NCBI GenBank assembly: GCA_026399515.1
Contig: JAPLQT010000128.1
Span: 1-39,679 of the forward strand
Length of the DNA stretch: 39,679 nt
Source: Pseudomonadota bacterium
GTDB taxonomy: Bacteria > Pseudomonadota > Gammaproteobacteria > Burkholderiales > Rhodocyclaceae
Direction: 5' to 3'
Shown here piece after piece: positions 16,215-23,123 of the stretch. Made by a program: the position numbers and the translations under genes. Position 1 is the first letter of the stretch. Each line of letters begins with the position of its first letter. The notes under the pieces were generated by a model. It saw only the letters and a list, made by a program, of their open reading frames with translations, had not been told where the DNA came from and did not search any database.

Positions 16215-16379
16215 CGTCGATAGAACTTCCTCGTGCGATAGGATGTGGCTCTTGGCACAAATCGCCCCCTGCGGATTCCAGCGCTGGCACGTGGTCTCGA
16301 TTCGGCGATATGTGCGCTCCCCAGCACCGGGAGCCGGAGCGAGACCACTTGCCAGTGCCACCACCAACGCTCACAAATT

Positions 16380-16407
16380 TTGCGAATCCCGGTTTGCCTG
16401 CTAATCT
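16380..16407 (+). promoter_or_regulatory. Candidate promoter of hicAB
   Basis: TTGCGA (16380-16385), a 16-bp spacer and TAATCT (16402-16407). The start site would be at or within a base of the hicA ATG (16414). There is no Shine-Dalgarno sequence in front of that ATG, so a leaderless hicA message is possible. Confidence 0.4.
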
Positions 16408-16413
16408 TGGCGA

Positions 16414-16602
16414 ATGAAAGTCAGTGAAGTGCTTAGACTGCTCGCCGAGGACGGGTGGTTTCTTGTTGCCACTCGCGGTAGCCACCGCCAGCTCAAGCAC
16501 ACCGAAAAACCTGGTCGGGTTACTGTTCCCGGAAAGCCCAACGATGATCTTGCACCTGGTACGTTGGGCAGCATATTCAAGCAAGCTGGATTGAGAAAGT
16601 GA
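16414..16602 (+). CDS. hicA: HicA-family mRNA interferase toxin
   Basis: A 62-residue HicA toxin, a ribosome-independent mRNA endonuclease with a dsRNA-binding-like fold. The N-terminus KVSEVLRLLAEDGWFLVATR leads into GSHRQLKH, in which H24 is the catalytic histidine. VTVPGKPNDDLAPGTLGSIF is the usual second motif. Full length for the family. The antitoxin gene starts 7 bases downstream in the toxin-first order typical of hicAB. Confidence 0.93.
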   Translation: MKVSEVLRLLAEDGWFLVATRGSHRQLKHTEKPGRVTVPGKPNDDLAPGTLGSIFKQAGLRK

Positions 16603-16609
16603 GGATTGC

Positions 16610-16822
16610 ATGCGTTACGCTATCGTAATCGAGAGAGCCGAAAGCAACTATTCCGCGTACGTTCCGGACCTCCCTGGTTGTGTTGCAACAGGGAACACAG
16701 TCCACGAGGTTGAAACCGAAATTCGGGAAGCGATCGCATTCCATCTCGACGGACTTCGTGAAGATGGCATTGTCATTCCACAACCATCAAGCGTCGTCGA
16801 ATACCTCGAAGTTGCCGCATAA
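16610..16822 (+). CDS. hicB: HicB-family antitoxin (short form)
   Basis: A 70-residue HicB protein with the partial RNase H-like fold that blocks HicA: YAIVIERAESNYSAYVPDLP, GCVATGNTVHEVETEIREAI, then AFHLDGLREDG. It lacks the C-terminal ribbon-helix-helix or HTH DNA-binding domain of longer HicB proteins, so on its own it probably does not repress the operon. Such short HicBs are common. It shares a transcript with hicA. A hairpin with a weak T-rich tail at 16999-17020 may end the message. Confidence 0.92.
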   Translation: MRYAIVIERAESNYSAYVPDLPGCVATGNTVHEVETEIREAIAFHLDGLREDGIVIPQPSSVVEYLEVAA

Positions 16823-16954
16823 CCCGTTGCTCCGGTGGGACGCTACGCCGGCAAGCCGGCATTGAGTCCATACCGACCGCAATAGCATCGCCAGGCCACC
16901 GACCGCATCGGCCGGTCTCCAGGTAGTGCCAAGACATTCTTGGGACCGGTCGTC

Positions 16955-16976
16955 GGCTGCGACTTTCGGCGCAGCC
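16955..16976. repeat. Hairpin-forming dyad downstream of hicB
   Basis: GGCTGCG, an 8-base loop, then CGCAGCC. There is no T-run on either side, so it is not a classical terminator. It lies in the convergent gap between hicB and the rlhA remnant. Confidence 0.35.
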
Positions 16977-16998
16977 ATGCGTTGTCATGGACCACCGC

Positions 16999-17020
16999 TA
17001 CGGTCCACTATTGGACCGTA
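16999..17020 (+). terminator. Possible terminator between hicAB and the rlhA remnant
   Basis: A perfect 9-bp stem, TACGGTCCA / TGGACCGTA, with loop CTAT, followed on the plus strand by TGCCTTTTCTT. The rlhA-remnant stop codon (TAG, minus strand) lies in the loop. It could end the rightward hicAB transcript; the T-tract is interrupted, so confidence is low. Confidence 0.35.
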
Positions 17021-18816
17021 TGCCTTTTCTTCAGCTTTCCCATGACATGCATCTCGCACGCCTTGCAATCGAAACGCAAGCTCAGGCGCTCGCTGCCATT
17101 GACCAGGGTCATCGGTTCCGCAGTGATTCCTTTGAGCTGCCAATCCTTGGATTCCTTGGGGCAAAGCTGAAAGCTGTAGCGCAGGCAATGCTTGGTAATC
17201 ATCAGTGACACTTCGCCGGGAGTATTGTCTGCTTCATAGGCAGCGGCAATCAATTCCACGCCGTGCCTTTTGTAGAAGCTCCGGGCATGGCGGTTGAGGA
17301 CATTGCCCAGGTAGGTCAACTCGCTTTCCGGATAAGCGGCGGGCGGCATGGCCGGCGCTGCGCGTCGCAGTCGGGGGCGCATTGCTTCGCGTGCATCTTC
17401 GAGCGCCGCAATGGCCTTGCGTCGAAGCGCGTTGACCGTGGAGACGGGAACGAAGTACGGTGCCGCGATGTTGCATTGAGTGACCGCGAAATCGCTATTG
17501 CCGAACTTGGCAAGGCTGCTGCGCAACGAGGCTAGAGCCTTTGCGGAATCGTGGGCAGGCTCCACCGACACCCCATGCCTCACGGTTATCGAAATCCCGT
17601 CCGCGTCGGTAACGGTAAGCTCCAGCGCCTCACTGGTGGCGGCAAGCTCAACACAAACGTCGACGCGCCTTTCGGATGACGGCTTTTCGAGCATGCGTTC
17701 GAAAGCCTGATCCCGGTTGCGGTAGATGGTCGTGCCTTTCACCAGGGTCTTCGGCAGGTCGTTGGGGAAGACTCGCCGGCCGTCGACGACATTGATGCGC
17801 ATGCCCTCCAGTTTGTCGCTGCCCTTGTTCGTCGGGGGCTGATAGCTCACGCCGTCGCCGTTGTGGAGGGGCATTTCGCCGTCGAGTTCGAACCAATCGC
17901 CGCCGACAGCCGTGACGACCCCGGCCATTTCCCCGGCAAACTTGGGCGTGTCGAAAGCGCCGATGTCCGGCTTGCGTCCATTCACGAAGTAGTCGGTGGC
18001 GCCACGGTTGAATGATTTTTCCGGTTGTGGCATGAAATGATGGGCACAGCGGCCGGACGACGCGGCGGCGTATTGCGGATGCTCGGCCATGAAGGTGTCG
18101 AGCAGCTGGCGGTAATGCGCGGTGGTGTTCTTGACATAGGCCATGTCCTTGTAGCGGCCCTCGATCTTGAATGAGCGAATGCCCGCATCGATCAGTGCGC
18201 CTAGATTGGCGCTCTGATCATTGTCCTTCATCGACAGCAGATGCTTGTCGAAGGCGACGATGCGGCCTCGCGCATCCTCAAGAGTGTAGGGAAGCCGGCA
18301 AGCCTGGGAGCATTCGCCGCGGTTGGCGCTGCGCCCGGTGTGCGCATGGCTGATGTAGCACTGGCCCGAGAAAGCCACGCACAACGCGCCATGGACAAAG
18401 AACTCGAGCGTGCAGCGCTCCGGAGATGTCGCCGCGCGCACTGCTTTTATTTCATCGATGCTCAGTTCCCGCGCCAGGATTAGCTTCGAGAATCCGACAT
18501 CTTGTAGGAACCGCGCTTTCTCAGGAGTTCGAATGTCGGTCTGGGTGCTGGCGTGCAACTGAATGGGGGGCAGGTCGAGTTCGAGCAGGCCCATGTCCTG
18601 CACGATGAGCGCGTCGGCTCCGGCGTCGAACAACTACCTGGCAATATCCGCCACCTCGTTTCCCGCACCGGCGCGCGCGCCGAAAGCCGGGCCACCTATA
18701 TATACGGCGTCGGCGCCATGCTTGATGGCCTCTATAACGACATCGACATCGCGCGCGGGCGACAAGAGTTCAAGCCGATTCTCGAACTGGGACGCGGGTT
18801 TATGGTCGGCGCGCAC
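17008..18816 (-). pseudogene. rlhA: RlhA-like U32 peptidase-family protein (23S rRNA C2501 hydroxylation), disrupted
   Basis: Over its length this matches E. coli RlhA (YdcP), a U32-family protein needed for hydroxylation of 23S rRNA C2501. The N-terminus (GTG 18816) reads NRLELLSPARDVDVVIEAIK then ADAVYIGGPAFGARAGAGNE. After VADIAR an in-frame TAG occurs (18634-18636), and the sequence resumes with LFDAGADALIVQDMGLLELD. Compared with RlhA about 33 codons are missing at this point, the part containing the AHRYGAKIFVTLNT-like strand, with the frame kept. The rest is intact: HGALCVAFSGQCYISHAHTG, NRGECSQACRLPY, SFKIEGRYKDMAYVKN and FDCKACEMHV with the family cysteines. A TTG right after the TAG could restart a 541-residue fragment lacking the N-terminal strand. 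Its GTG lies 3 bases after the ccdB stop. Confidence 0.85.
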
Positions 18817-18819
18817 GGA

Positions 18820-19131
18820 TCAGTATTCGCAGATGACCTTGTCCAAAGCCGGTTTAATCTTGGATCGGTCGGACAGGTTCAGCATACCGACGGGGTGCTT
18901 GAGTCGGACGGCGTCGATGGCAAAGATTTCGTCGGTGGATAGTACAAAGAGCCCCTGGCCAGGGACTTCGACCAGCGGCGCCATGATTTCGACCGGCTGG
19001 ACATTGGCACGCAACGGGATCACTACCGTCGCCCCGGTTCGGCTGGTGATGTGGTCGTTCTGCACAGCGACGAGGTACGGAATCTCAACCCTCTTGGTAC
19101 TGGGATTGGAGTAGATGTGAAACTGCGCCAA
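18820..19131 (-). CDS. ccdB: CcdB-family gyrase-poison toxin
   Basis: A 103-residue CcdB-like toxin, which in the family traps DNA gyrase on cleaved DNA. Typical landmarks are AQFHIYSNPSTKRVEIPYLV at the start, TRTGATVVIPLRA-like strands, VEIMAPLVEVPGQGLFVLST and a conserved IPLR block. It starts with TTG (19131), three bases after the ccdA stop, fixed by the conserved AQFxIYxN beginning. The C-terminus ends ALDKVICEY; in CcdB the last residues contact gyrase. The order is antitoxin first, as in all ccd modules. Its stop is 3 bases from the start of the broken rlhA gene. Confidence 0.92.
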   Translation of the reverse strand: MAQFHIYSNPSTKRVEIPYLVAVQNDHITSRTGATVVIPLRANVQPVEIMAPLVEVPGQGLFVLSTDEIFAIDAVRLKHPVGMLNLSDRSKIKPALDKVICEY

Positions 19132-19134
19132 GCC

Positions 19135-19386
19135 TCAGATCCGATCGAACTCGGCGCCCGCCAACCCGGTGGCGGCGATGTCCCGTCCGTGCGCGGTCAG
19201 CGACTCGGCATTGCGTTCCGCCCACGCGCGACTCTCAAGTTCTTCGAGCATGCGGGCGAACAACTGCTCTGCATGAGCCGAGAGATTGACCTGTTGCTTA
19301 TAGGGTTCGAGGCGGTCCAACAAGTCCTGATTGATCGACAACGACAGGCGGCCTTTCTGGGCGGTGGTGTCGTATTGGGTGGGCAT
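19135..19386 (-). CDS. ccdA: CcdA-family antitoxin
   Basis: An 83-residue CcdA antitoxin. The N-terminal half (QKGRLSLSINQDLLDRLEPY) is a ribbon-helix-helix DNA-binding domain. The C-terminal half (EELESRAWAERNAESLTAHG) is the CcdB-binding arm, with the usual W and acidic residues and the ending AGAEFDRI. A good ribosome-binding site (GGAGG, 6 bases before ATG 19386) precedes it. It should repress its own operon, with CcdB as co-repressor, through the palindrome at 19408-19431. The pair may stabilise this chromosomal segment. Confidence 0.93.
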   Translation of the reverse strand: MPTQYDTTAQKGRLSLSINQDLLDRLEPYKQQVNLSAHAEQLFARMLEELESRAWAERNAESLTAHGRDIAATGLAGAEFDRI

Positions 19387-19407
19387 CGAGCGCCTCCATT
19401 GGATTGC

Positions 19408-19431
19408 GAATGCGTATGATCATACGCATTC
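19408..19431. promoter_or_regulatory. Perfect 24-bp palindromic operator of ccdAB
   Basis: A half-site GAATGCGTATGA is followed directly by its exact reverse complement, with no spacer. It overlaps the -10 box of the ccdAB promoter and lies 22 bp upstream of the ccdA ATG. The ribbon-helix-helix domain of CcdA is the obvious candidate ligand; the core GTATGATCATAC would suit two adjacent dimers. Confidence 0.8.
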
Positions 19432-19448
19432 AGGCCGCCAACTGTCAA
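19419..19448 (-). promoter_or_regulatory. Sigma-70 promoter of ccdAB
   Basis: On the minus strand, a perfect TTGACA (19448-19443), an 18-bp spacer, and TATGAT (19424-19419). The -10 box sits in the middle of the palindromic operator, so repressor binding would block polymerase directly. Confidence 0.75.
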
Positions 19449-19450
19449 TC

Positions 19451-20671
19451 TTAGCGGCCGGCGAGAAATACTTGCCAGTTCTCCCATTCCTTCAGACATG
19501 GCTCGGGCACTTCCGCCAAAGGCAGTACGGCAAGGCAATTGAACGGCGCCAGGCGCTGGGCGGTGCGCATCGCATGGGCCAGGCACTCGCCCCAGTGGGG
19601 ATGGTCGGTCGCCTTACCGGCCACGACCGCGAGCACGATCTCCGGAAAGGAAAACAGTTCGACATAGCGCGCCGAGACAAGGCGGATCACGCAGGGAAAT
19701 ATCTCCCGCTGCGCGCGTATCTTGGTGAGCGGATCGTTGCTGCCGCATCGGTCGAGGTACTTCGCCATCAGCGCCGGGTAGGTCTCCGAAACCGCCAGCC
19801 AGCCGATGTTGGAAACCAGCCCGGTGGCGAAGGCGTCGTCGGCCATTTCCTCGGAAATCCCAAACTGCGGCATCAGGGCGCGCATCGAGCTGCCGATGGC
19901 GACGGCGTTCATCCAGAAGCTCCGGTAGTCGAATGCCGCGCAGCGTCCTTTGCGGTAGCGCATCATCATCGAGGCGACGAAGACTACCCGCAGGACGAAG
20001 TTCATTCCCAGTCGTTGCACGGCCTTCAGCATCGACGAGGTCTTGCTGTCGCCGGCGAACTTGGCGGCGTTCGAATAATTGATCAGCGACGTGGCGATGA
20101 CCGGGTCGGATTGGAGCAGCTTGGCGACGATGCGCGCATCCCCCTCGGCGACCGCACGCTCGACCTTGCGGAAGATGGCGGTCGGCACGGGCAAGTTGCC
20201 GTGCGATTCAATGGCATTGAGGAATTCTAGTGCCGTCGGCGTTTCCTCCAGCGTGAAGGCAGGCTCGCCCACCGAAGAAAGCATCTCCAGCGCGACTTCC
20301 CCGGCTGCGCCGGTTTCCGCCAGGTAGGCATCGACGCCATTCCCGGACTCGAAGCGTTGGAACTCGATGCCGGCGATCACCGGCGTCGGGCTGCCGCCCC
20401 AATGTGGCACGGCCTTGGCGAAGCGCCCCAAGGCGTCAATGGCGACGCAGCAAAGGTTCGCCTCGGTGAATCCGGTTCTCGCGATCACGTACTGGATTGC
20501 CGCGGGCACCATGGTCTCGATCGGCCGCCCGGGGTCATGGCCGGGGTCGCTGGCAAGCACGACGACCGCCGGCCAGCCTTCCGCGGCGGGCACATAGGCA
20601 GCGATGACACCGAAGCCGGGCTGGGCTATGCCCTCCGCCGTGACTTCGAACTGGAAGGTGTTGGGATCCAT
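19451..20671 (-). CDS. HDOD-domain protein
   Basis: A 406-residue protein with a C-terminal HDOD domain, a catalytically silent relative of HD phosphohydrolases used in signalling and regulation. The domain begins near residue 155 with FLNAIESHGNLPVPTAIFRK and continues with IVAKLLQSDPVIATSLINYS, LKAVQRLGMNFVLRVVFVAS and DDAFATGLVSNIGWLAVSET, all typical HDOD blocks. The first 150 residues are unassigned. The ATG at 20671 (MDPNTFQFEV) is preferred; an upstream in-frame TTG at 20707 would add 12 residues. No partner gene is adjacent on this strand. Its stop is 3 bp downstream of the ccdAB -35 box, so the ccdAB module abuts it. Confidence 0.85.
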   Translation of the reverse strand: MDPNTFQFEVTAEGIAQPGFGVIAAYVPAAEGWPAVVVLASDPGHDPGRPIETMVPAAIQYVIARTGFTEANLCCVAIDALGRFAKAVPHWGGSPTPVIAGIEFQRFESGNGVDAYLAETGAAGEVALEMLSSVGEPAFTLEETPTALEFLNAIESHGNLPVPTAIFRKVERAVAEGDARIVAKLLQSDPVIATSLINYSNAAKFAGDSKTSSMLKAVQRLGMNFVLRVVFVASMMMRYRKGRCAAFDYRSFWMNAVAIGSSMRALMPQFGISEEMADDAFATGLVSNIGWLAVSETYPALMAKYLDRCGSNDPLTKIRAQREIFPCVIRLVSARYVELFSFPEIVLAVVAGKATDHPHWGECLAHAMRTAQRLAPFNCLAVLPLAEVPEPCLKEWENWQVFLAGR

Positions 20672-20878
20672 TTCCGGCGTATTGTAGCGGCACTTCCGCA
20701 CTGCCAACCCTGATTCGTCGCAAGCTGACTGGCTGAAGAATCCCGCGAGGATTTTGTGGAGCGGCCCACATTGTAATCAGGCGGTGTGCCGGCAGCGGCC
20801 TCGCTATTTGCGACCGGCCGGCCTGGTACGCGCATATGGCCATTGAGCCACCCAATTTCCCGTTTTGTCGCATTGCCT

Positions 20879-20907
20879 TTGTGCTGCCCGGCCCGGACAC
20901 CTAATCT
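20879..20907 (+). promoter_or_regulatory. Candidate promoter of the exported peptide / LytTR gene set
   Basis: TTGTGC (20879-20884), a 17-bp spacer and TAATCT (20902-20907), with CAGGAGAG and ATG following at 20937. It is the only reasonable sigma-70 match in the 265-bp gap (20672-20936) that separates the divergent HDOD gene from this set. I see no clear LytTR direct repeats there. Confidence 0.45.
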
Positions 20908-20936
20908 TGCAGCGTCCGATAACAGGAGAGCACATC

Positions 20937-21143
20937 ATGACTAGGAATCCACGTTTTCTGGCATTCGTAATCGCCGCCTCCGTGAATCTAGCCGCGCTGG
21001 CCGCGATGCACACCGCCATGGGCGAAATAACCGAACGCGCGCAGGCGGCTCAATTGGTTCCGGACCGGATTGTGGTTACCAAACACCGGATCGGGGCTTA
21101 CCAGTTCGCGGCAGGTACTTGCGCCCCGCCGGCCGCGCTGTAG
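20937..21143 (+). CDS. Small exported protein of unknown function
   Basis: A 68-residue protein with a strong ribosome-binding site (CAGGAGAG, 7 bases before ATG 20937). The N-terminus MTRNPRFLAFVIAASVNLAA followed by LAAMHTAMGEI looks like a signal peptide or a single membrane anchor. The short remainder (DRIVVTKHRIGAYQFAAGTC, then APPAAL) carries one cysteine. I know no family for it, although small exported proteins ending in a VVVT-like strand are often found in front of LytTR-type systems. It lies 52 bp upstream of the response regulator gene and may share its transcript. A role as signal or accessory peptide is speculation. Confidence 0.65.
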   Translation: MTRNPRFLAFVIAASVNLAALAAMHTAMGEITERAQAAQLVPDRIVVTKHRIGAYQFAAGTCAPPAAL

Positions 21144-21150
21144 TGCGGAA

Positions 21151-21165
21151 ATACCCGTGGGGTAT
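21151..21165. repeat. Small hairpin between the exported peptide and the response regulator
   Basis: ATACCC, loop GTG, GGGTAT: a perfect 6-bp stem 8 bases after the peptide stop. There is no T-run; it may moderate read-through or mRNA decay. Confidence 0.35.
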
Positions 21166-21195
21166 GGTTGAAACGGACTCCCGGTTTCCGGTGGT

Positions 21196-22002
21196 ATGAT
21201 CGAATTCACCACCTTGCCGGCCGTCGATCGGGCGACCACTCCACTGAGGAAGGCGAACTTGAACGCTCCGCGCGCCATCATCGCAGAAGACGAACCGCTG
21301 TTGCGGGACGAAATTGCGGACGCGCTGGAAACGCTTTGGCCCGAACTGCAAATCACCGCCCGGGTGGCGGATGGCGTCGCCGCGCTACGCGAGCTTGACC
21401 GCCAGATCCCGGAGATCCTGTTCCTCGATATCCAGATGCCCGGCATGACCGGGCTCGAGATTGCCCGCCAAGTTAATGGCCGCTGCCATATCGTATTCGT
21501 CACGGCCTATGATCAGCACGCCGTGGAGGCGTTCGAGCGAGGAGCGGTGGATTTTGTCCTCAAACCCGTCACCCTCGCGCGGCTTGCGACCACGGTGGCA
21601 CGCCTCAAGGAAAGGATCCGGCGCCCGGCAACCTCGATCGACGCTGTCCTCAATCAACTGACCGTACCGCCGAACGGCTACCTGAAGTGGATAAACGCGT
21701 CACAGGGCAGCATGGTGAAGATCATTACCGTAGACGATGTGCAGTATTTCCAGGCGGACAACAAATACACCCTGGTCGTGACCAGCGAAGGCGAGTCCCT
21801 GATACGCAAACCGATCAGGGAACTGGCGGTAGAGCTCGATCCGTCCAGCTTCTGGCAGGTCCACCGGTCGACGATCGTCAACGTGAATGCCATCGCGGGG
21901 GTGGTGCGTGACATGCGCGGACACGCCCAGGTTCGTCTGAAGAAATGCACGGCCCTCCTGCCGGTGAGCGATGCATTCACATATCGTTTTCGCCAGATGT
22001 AG
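21196..22002 (+). CDS. LytTR-family (AlgR/LytR type) response regulator
   Basis: A 268-residue two-domain regulator. The receiver domain has the acidic pocket in IIAEDEPLLRDE, the phosphoacceptor D78 in ILFLDIQMPGMTGLEIARQV, and T/K in FVTAYDQHAVEAFERGAVDF and VLKPV. The LytTR DNA-binding domain (about 165-268) shows VKIITVDDVQYFQADNKYTL, then WQVHRSTIVNVNAIAGVVRD and SDAFTYRFRQM. The ATG at 21196 is listed, but a TTG at 21259 preceded by GAGGAAGG gives the start NAPRAIIAEDEP that matches family N-termini better, making a 247-residue protein. The sensor kinase gene follows after 11 bases, with AGGGAAGG just before its ATG. Confidence 0.92.
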   Translation: MIEFTTLPAVDRATTPLRKANLNAPRAIIAEDEPLLRDEIADALETLWPELQITARVADGVAALRELDRQIPEILFLDIQMPGMTGLEIARQVNGRCHIVFVTAYDQHAVEAFERGAVDFVLKPVTLARLATTVARLKERIRRPATSIDAVLNQLTVPPNGYLKWINASQGSMVKIITVDDVQYFQADNKYTLVVTSEGESLIRKPIRELAVELDPSSFWQVHRSTIVNVNAIAGVVRDMRGHAQVRLKKCTALLPVSDAFTYRFRQM

Positions 22003-22013
22003 GGAAGGCGCCG

Positions 22014-23123
22014 ATGCCATCCACCATCCTGTCTGAACAAATCTCCGGCGGGGACGGCACTCTGCTAAGGGGCATTTCATGGCGCGGTTTTGCGCTCGTC
22101 GCCCTGCTGTTCGGTATTTGGTCGCTTCAATTGGCGCTGTCACCGACCGGGCTGATTGCCAGCGGTGTCGGCTCAGGCTTGCTGGTCGCATGGGTTTCGC
22201 TGTGGATTGCCGTGCTCGTGGGCGGCTTCACCCTGTTTGTCGCCAGCGTCGTCGCGCTCAATCTGGCCTTTCGCGCGGGCATCGATAGCGCCTGGATCGT
22301 ACTCCCGGTGGCTCTGGTCGGCAGCCTCGCGGCGGCTCTGATCGGCACCATCGCGGGCGCGGCCCCGCACGGTCTCAATTTTGGCGTGGGGAACTTTTCA
22401 GTCGTGGCGTTTTGGGCCGACTGGGCGATGGCGATTGCAGTCGGCTACCTGGTCATACAGCGCATTGCGGCGGCGCGCGAAGACACCCAGCGGATCGAAC
22501 TGCAACGCACGGCGACCGAGGTCCGGCACATGGGAGCACGGCTGACGGTGCTGGAAGCCCAGATCGAGCCCCACTTTCTTTTCAATACGCTGTCCAATAT
22601 CCGGCGGCTGTGCCAACAGGACCTGACGAGCGGGCGCAATATGTTGGCGCATTTATCGCGTTACCTGCGCGCCGCCTTGCCGAAGATGCGCCGTGACCAT
22701 GCGTCGCTCGGTGACGAGGTCGAGCTTGTGATGGCTTACCTGGAACTACAGAAGATCCGCATGGGCGAGCGACTCTCGGTGCTCGCCAGCATTCCCGATG
22801 AACATCGCCGAGCGACGGTGCCGACCATGATGCTGGTAACGCTTGTCGAGAACGCCATCAAGCATGGCCTTGCTCCCTTGCCCGACGGCGGTTCAATCGC
22901 CATTACCTCGGTGCGCGAAGGCGAGTGCTTGAGCCTTACGGTGACGGATACCGGACGAGGGTTCGCCGCCGGTTCGGGAAACGGTGTCGGACTTTCCAAT
23001 ATCCGGGCCCGACTGACGGCTCTCTATGGGAACCACGCTTCGTTGCGGCTGGCCGGCAACCAGCCGCGCGGTGTACAGGCCACGATCGACATCCCCTGGT
23101 CCGAAGAGGATTGTTCCACATGA
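22014..23123 (+). CDS. LytS/AlgZ-type membrane sensor histidine kinase
   Basis: A 369-residue kinase of the His_kinase (LytS/YehU) class. Four to five hydrophobic helices fill residues 25-150, then a coiled linker leads to the phosphoacceptor motif VLEAQIEPHFLFNTLSNIRR with H187. The ATPase part has LVTLVENAIKHGLAPLPDGG (N box) and VTDTGRGFAAGSGNGVGLSN (G boxes). All catalytic residues look intact. It should phosphorylate the LytTR regulator encoded just upstream. Its stop overlaps the ATG of the next gene, a degenerate copy of the same architecture. Confidence 0.92.
   Translation: MPSTILSEQISGGDGTLLRGISWRGFALVALLFGIWSLQLALSPTGLIASGVGSGLLVAWVSLWIAVLVGGFTLFVASVVALNLAFRAGIDSAWIVLPVALVGSLAAALIGTIAGAAPHGLNFGVGNFSVVAFWADWAMAIAVGYLVIQRIAAAREDTQRIELQRTATEVRHMGARLTVLEAQIEPHFLFNTLSNIRRLCQQDLTSGRNMLAHLSRYLRAALPKMRRDHASLGDEVELVMAYLELQKIRMGERLSVLASIPDEHRRATVPTMMLVTLVENAIKHGLAPLPDGGSIAITSVREGECLSLTVTDTGRGFAAGSGNGVGLSNIRARLTALYGNHASLRLAGNQPRGVQATIDIPWSEEDCST

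Larger units (their letters stand above)
15860..16413. other. Intergenic stretch with toxin remnant and hicA promoter
   Basis: No intact gene is seen between the M56 peptidase gene and hicA. The stretch holds the decayed Gp49/HigB-like toxin (16000-16214, minus strand) and a candidate hicA promoter at 16380-16407; the rest has no recognisable content. Composition is less GC-rich than in the core genes on either side. Confidence 0.5.

Noticed and set aside
18634-18636. The TAG in rlhA as a recoded codon (pyrrolysine or programmed read-through)
   Set aside because: About 33 conserved codons are also missing at the same place, so deletion with a nonsense codon is the simpler reading. No pyrrolysine genes are seen in the window.
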